Positions 58,316-64,000 of a stretch of DNA of 64,000 bases are shown piece by piece. The position numbers and the translations under genes are program-made. The stretch comes from Anisakis pegreffii (taxonomy: Eukaryota; Nematoda; Chromadorea; Rhabditida; Anisakidae). The DNA lies in NCBI GenBank assembly GCA_035041965.1, contig JAPYMA010001520.1, forward strand, positions 62,001-126,000, written 5' to 3'. The notes beneath the pieces are model-generated. The model saw only the letters and a program-made list of their open reading frames with translations, did no database searches and was not told where the DNA came from. Every line of letters begins with the position of its first letter. Positions within the stretch are counted from its first letter, which is position 1.

Positions 58316-61300
58316 TCACGAATCACCTTCAGCATACTTCTGATTAAAGCGAGGGCCACTTCCTTGTTCTGCAATAAAATATAATTTATTCACCCAATCA
58401 CATACACTTATCTATTAGACACACTGACAGAAGGAGACACAAATAACATCATTCCGATTCCTATAAAAGGAAGTTTTCTTCCAGTTTCATGAATCTATCG
58501 ATCATTTAAACTTAAACTGGGATCGGTAGATTCAATGAAGCACTCATTCTTCTAGCTAGTTCATCGGTCCGTATCGCATAGATATTTACAAGAGATACGT
58601 GAACTGAATGTAATTAGACAGTTGATGTACTCGTGTAATGAGTGACGATCACTTCTACTTGATTATAAGTCATTACCGCAGCATAAAAACCAAGTGATTG
58701 ATTAAAATGAACGAACAAATCAATGAAACAATAAAATGAACAATGAACGTTTGATGAAACTTACTTTTTCTTCCATAAGAATTATGTGTGTTCATCGTTT
58801 CATTCGTTGAATAGTTGTCCGTATTTCTACCACGCCTCGGTTGATCGGAATGCCGTTCACGTTGATTTTCTCTCGTTGCTCCCCTACGATTCCTCGGAGC
58901 GTTGCCATCTTCATTGATCACCGACAAAATCGGTGCATCGCCCTAATTTGTTGACGATTCAAATTTTTGTTTGAAGTTTTCATGTTCTATTGATGAGCGA
59001 GCACACATTCATTTGTTCGGTCAATAGCAAATAAAAAATGAAATTATGTAAACTTCGAAATATCGATCGCAAACAATTCTGTTGCTATTTCAGAGTTGCA
59101 TTGTGAGAATAATGATGGTAATACGGATTATATTTGCAGTAGGAATAATATTAGACAACAACGGTAATGCTAAATAGATAATAGCGATAAGGATATCAAT
59201 GACAGTAGCAGATGCTCGTGATAACTCATTCTGAATGATAACCAAAAATCGTACTAAACTGACATGATCACAATTTTGACCTGATGATCACTTTTCTTAT
59301 CCATTTGAGGGGAGTCAGATGAAATATTAGGCAACAAAACTGGTCAAAAGAAATTCTAATGAATCTCTAAACAAGCTCTAAAACCACTCACATTAAACGG
59401 AGGAGGATTGGTGTAGGCAGGCACAGAATGATAACCCTGGCCTCGAACGCTGGGTCCGTTTGGAGGGAGTATCGCGGCTGGTAAATGCGGTGGAAGCGAG
59501 TTGAAGTATTGTGGATCTGGAAATGAACACATGAAAACAATCAAAAACCTATAATATTCTATGACCAAAAAAAGATTTCGTTAAATCAACATTCATCCAT
59601 AATGAAAATCGATTTCGCCAAACCACACATAAAAGTCGCCTACCTCACTGAAAATGCGTTCTTGTTATGAAGCAACAACAATTTGCCTAGATCCTACTCA
59701 TAACAACGTAAACACCTTGTAAAATAACTCATAATATCATCACTAAATTCTTTCTCGCATCTTTCTTTTCTCAAATTTCCTTTTATCTCACGAAAATTTC
59801 TCACGCCACTTCACCTCATACTCAATCGGCATTCATCTAACCAAAGTTAAGCATGCGGTCGGTGTTAATAAAGGTAAAAGCGAAGACCATATTCGCGTGA
59901 ACAATGCACACAATCACACAAAAATAAAAAACAACCAAGGCATACTTCTCTCATCAATAATAAAATCAATAACGATAACAATATTAACATCAATACTTTG
60001 CCCCAACATCTCTCGAACTTATCACTCGGCAAGCGTCAACTAACTCTTCTTCCAAGGAGATCAGGCAATATGAGATCTCGCCCCCGCCCCTGCTTGCTTT
60101 AGATTCTATTTCAGGTCAAAAGAATATACATGCATAGACGCATGTTCCTCTTGAGTAGCTACTCTCGTAGGCGTTCCAAAATGCTGTTAAAATGAATAGA
60201 TGATATGAATATGATTTCTAGAAAAAAATCACGTTTTGAAAGCATACCTCTAGTGGCCGTTATTGCACCGACTTGATGATGTGATGGTCTGAAAACGGTC
60301 GGGTTCTTCGCTACATATCCATGGATTTCCGTTGTACTTGGTGCAATGAAAAGCGGAGGTGGAGGTTGGCGTGAATCATAAATCCACTTCGACCCTCGTG
60401 CTTGGTTAATAAGGTTAGCTTCGTGGTTTTGGATGACTGGATTTTCAGTAAATGGAAAACGAACTAGCGCATTTGCATTGTGATTTCTGTTGTTACTCAT
60501 TCCATAACGATTACCATTATTATTGCGCCCGTCTGAAGGCATTGTTCTTCTCGCTTTATTGCCACCTTTTTCACCAGCATAACTGCGACTGAATTCAGTT
60601 GACTTGGCTGACGCTGAACTCCTCTCAAAATTGTCATTAGAAACCGTTGCAACAGCGTCATTATTACTAATATCATTGTTATTGCTGCTATCGTCGTTAA
60701 GACCGTTTCTGTGATTATCATCGCCTTTTGTATTATCATCACTCTTGCGATCAACATTCTTATCACTGTCCTTATCATGTGTAGAAGATAAGTTCTCTGA
60801 TATTCCGATAGCGTTTTGCTCCTCTCTCCTGTCCTTATCATTATCAATTTCCAGTGACGAGTCATTGTTGCTCCCTTTATCAACATTGCTTTCTTTGATG
60901 TTGCTCGCTTCATTAATGTTGTCTTCTTCAATTTTTGTGGCTCCATCAATATTACCTTCTTCAGCATGGCTCCCTTCTTCAACATCGTCCTCAGTTTCGC
61001 ACGATCCATCACCGCTGTCTTCTTCAGTTTTGTTCTCTTCATCACCACTGTTTTCTTCGGTTTCGCTCCTTTCATTAACATTGTCCTCTTCCACACTGCA
61101 TTCATTTATTATCCCTTGCCGTTCACCTTCCTCATCTCGGCTCTCATCAACTCGATCAGCGCTTTCGACAACTTCATTTTCAGATGCTTCACAAGATTGT
61201 TGCTGGTAATATTCTTCGTTGGCACGTCTATCAGATTCTTGCCCGATACAATTTCCAGTTGTCTTTGATGACATCTCTTCATCTTGCTCATCGTGAACGA

Positions 61301-64000
61301 CTGCTGTTACTGTTGACATTTGCTGGTTGCTAGTGGTAGACAATTCAGTTTGAATCGGTGGATTCCAGTTCTTAATTTGTTCGTCGTCTTGCTGTATGCA
61401 ATTGTCATTCTCATTCTCGCTCCCAACATTCCACGCAGCAAGTTGACGCTTATCTTGAGCACTCAAATTACCGTTTTCGTCATTGCCACCTTTATCATGA
61501 CTCCATTCCTCATTCTTTCTTCTTGCTGATCGAGCCTCTGAATTATAACGATTACCACTATCCCTATCATTATCGATGAAATTCATACGATCGCCTTGAA
61601 CAGTACTTTTTGTGACTTCTCTAACAAGACGTTGACCTTGCATTGAAGCTGGATGCTCCGAGCGATACCCTCCCCGTTCACGAGACCTCGCTTTGCTAGC
61701 TGGTTTTACCGCGTCTTCATCTCCACGATCAAAATATTTTTGCTGCCCTTTCCAGAATTTGTTTCTATCATCATTACTTCGATGCCTATTACTTGTTCCA
61801 GCCTGTTGATTCCAATTAGAACTATCACTACTGATATCAGTAGTAGCATTCGAGCCATTTCGCTCCGGGAACATCTTTCGACCTCTGTTCTCTTGCGCTG
61901 AATTTGCTCGACCACCCCATTGCTTTGTATTTTCTCTCTTCTTGAAACCATCATTAGCATAAGAATTTGTCATATCTTCGTTCTCCTTAAAAAGAGAAGC
62001 ACTTTCACGTGGTGGCAATTCTCTGCCATCATCTTGTGGACTGCCGTCGTTCGACTGAACTGAGGTATTGCGATCGTCAGCTTGAGTGTTGCTTGCTTCA
62101 GTGCCTCGTTGTTCAATTTCTTCGTCAACTTGTCCCCATTCACGGATTTGTTTCTGATATTGTTCATTTCGTTCTTGTTCATTGTTCTTCTGTGAGTCTT
62201 GAATCGTAAAAGTATCTTCTTGCCGTTTAGGCGATGCCATATTTGAATGTTGACGCTCTTCACTATCATAGTTCGTCGGAACATTTTCGTGCGATCTCCA
62301 TCCATCTGCACGAATCCTCGTCGGTGAATGCGTCTGCGATTTCTCCGTAGTTTTCCTCCACTGGTCGTCTGCATTTCGTGTTTTCATTTCAGAACTGTCA
62401 AATCGTTGATCGGCACGTCTGGCCCTATTCGAAATATCCATTTCCCTGCGTGAACCAGAAGCTTTCATATCTCTACCGCTAAATTGACCTCTTGCTACCA
62501 TCTGATTCTGATGAGCCTCATAATCCTTGGAACGGTAATCGCGACTATTTCTGTTTGCTCTTGAATCATCATAGTGATCCTCTTCTGGCAATGCAGGACG
62601 GTCAGGATGATCGCGACGTCTGCTTGCTTTGCTTCGACCTGATCCATATCTATCTCGATTTTGATCAGATCCACGACGCGGCGATCGATTACCCCATTCC
62701 CCATCGTAACGATTCGAAGACGTTGAAGGGGAACTACGATTATGATAAGGCGCTCTTCCTTCATTCTCAAACCGATTTTGCAGTCGAACGTCTTGGGAAC
62801 GCCAATTACGATCCACTGAAACATTACAACAACTCAAAAAGTCAACAAAAGAGAACATAGGGAACCACAATAAAATAAAACAAAATCAAATAAAGGAGTA
62901 CGGAAAAAAACGAAATTTACAGAATACAGTATTATAGCTGTTAGTCTGTGAAGTGACCTAAACCATAGCTAAAAGCAAAAAAAGCTGAAAATTAACTCCA
63001 AATAAGCTGCATTCTCTAGCAATAGACTAATAATTTCCAAATGACACTTAAAACAACTGTCACCACTACCACTAATAACAGGCAATTGATTTTGTCCATT
63101 ACGCGAAATTGAGCTGATGTCGAAATTAGCCACAAAATTTCGATGAGTTTAAGAAAGTAAAGAAACAGACAAACGATTTAGAAGAACACATCACCAGCAT
63201 GCTTTACCTTACCACATCTTATCTCTTATCAATTCTATCACATCACACAAAATGCAATACTAAACTCGCTGCTCAACCTATGCTACTAGACACCTGAAAA
63301 ACCTACAAAAAAAATGTCCACTCAACAAATGAATAAATTTTAAAAAAATCAATGAAACCGTTGACACATACTTTCAGTGTTCATCTCGAAGAGTGTATTC
63401 GAAACTGATGTGTGCTGATGGTCATCATATTGCGCACGGTTATCTTTATAATAATTATTCTGACCAACACCCTGACGGTTCTCATAATCCGTATCTGAAT
63501 TGCGCCTGAACGCTTGAATTGTTTCGGCAGTTTCATTGTCACCACCAAAGGCACCAGTCCGAAATTGGGCATGAGCTTGAGGAATCTGAGTTTGAGCCGA
63601 CAAATCAGATGGATCAGCAGTCCTAGTTTGAGCCGACTGATCAGCAATCTGAGTTTGAGCTGACAGATCGGATGGATGCGCAGAAGTTTTGGCGAAAGCA
63701 TAGACTGTACCATCCTAAAAATCAGAATTGAATTCACGGCAAACCTATTAAGTTTCACATCGGCGAATCCTCTTCTCTCAACTCATCCTCGTCACGCAGT
63801 TAATCGAAAAAGCGAAATTCTTTCTTGTTCCTATTTCCTCTATCAACGATTGATATGTTAAACATGCGTAAAACACTCTCAATACACATCAAATAGTTGA
63901 AACACTGAGCGAGTGAACGCATTTTAACGACAATGCAAACAACTTACACAAATTTATATACCATATGAAAAACAAATAAGGCATATACCATTTGGATGGC
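58316..64000 (-). CDS. Large disordered charged (Arg/Asn/Asp/Glu-rich) protein, partial at the 5' end
   Basis: Exons in phase: 63989-64000 (edge, tentative), 63372-63714, a 2,568-bp exon 60248-62815, 59392-59516, 58765-58942 and 58316-58368, about 1,090 residues in the window. No folded domain is visible. The first exon has Ser-Ala-Gln-Thr-Gln repeats (DLSAQTQIADQSAQTRTAD). The long exon opens with Arg/Ser/Tyr/Asp-rich RNA-binding-type sequence (DRYGSGRSKASRRR), passes to an acidic block of EEDSGD-like repeats, and ends aromatic/proline-rich (SRQPPPPLFIAP). The last exons are Pro-rich (NSLPPHLPAAILPPNGPS) and then Arg-rich. An RNA-binding or RNP-granule role is a guess from composition. In the last exon a second frame stays open to 58258; the splice phase favours the stop at 58316. 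Confidence 0.82.
60700..61110 (-). repeat. Acidic amino-acid repeat region inside the long exon
   Basis: On the minus strand a degenerate 21-to-36-base unit encodes Glu-Glu-Asp-Ser/Asn-Gly/Asn-Asp-Glu blocks (for example TEEDSGDGSCETEDDVEEG). All units keep the reading frame, so this is a coding minisatellite that probably varies in length between individuals. Confidence 0.7.

Noticed and set aside
60745..61268. Ser/Leu-rich plus-strand frames of 100-154 residues
   Set aside because: They are antisense shadows of the acidic repeat region of the long minus-strand exon.

Overview
The window looks like a piece of a nematode nuclear genome. It is AT-rich, genes are broken into many short exons with GT donors and TTTCAG-like acceptors, and it encodes a PIR-1/DUSP11-type RNA 5'-triphosphatase and a secreted-type EGF/DOMON/TIL/SEA protein. 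The organism call is inference. All exons were assembled by hand from reading frame, splice signals and phase; no search was run.

Layout. (1) 45-1742, plus strand: last three exons of a gene whose C-terminus carries a P-x-W-K-R motif like that of espin/Forked actin-binding proteins. (2) 1743-5574: non-coding, rich in repeats. (3) 5575-27459, minus strand: one giant gene of about 36 exons (about 1,828 residues) for a single-pass membrane protein: signal peptide, predicted mature N-terminal histidine, HGG-containing beta-domain, EGF-like segments, four DOMON domains, three TIL domains, SEA domain, transmembrane helix, and a Tyr-rich tail with a PPGY motif. One DOMON appears to be split in two by an insertion of about 800 residues that itself holds three TIL and two DOMON domains. 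(4) 27460-36087: about 8.6 kb with no gene I can support. (5) 36088-64000, minus strand: a row of genes in one orientation. In transcription order these are a large disordered charged protein (64000-58316, partial), the PIR-1-like phosphatase (56227-53210, complete, 238 residues), a helical then acidic protein (51675-44143), a second disordered/basic protein (43123-39342), and a short Ser/Thr-rich protein (39167-36088) that may be the end of the previous gene.

Mobile DNA is abundant and unusually readable. There are two hAT-like MITE families (five and two copies, with near-perfect 8-bp target duplications), a foldback family with 9-bp target duplications suggestive of Mutator elements, a truncated LINE fused to a copy of the PIR-1 3' end, two tRNA-derived sequences, and several large hairpins. 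Many sit in introns.

The likeliest novel system is the giant membrane protein: a possible copper-binding-type N-terminus, nested DOMON domains, TIL modules, a furin-like site, and a SEA domain with a self-cleavage motif.
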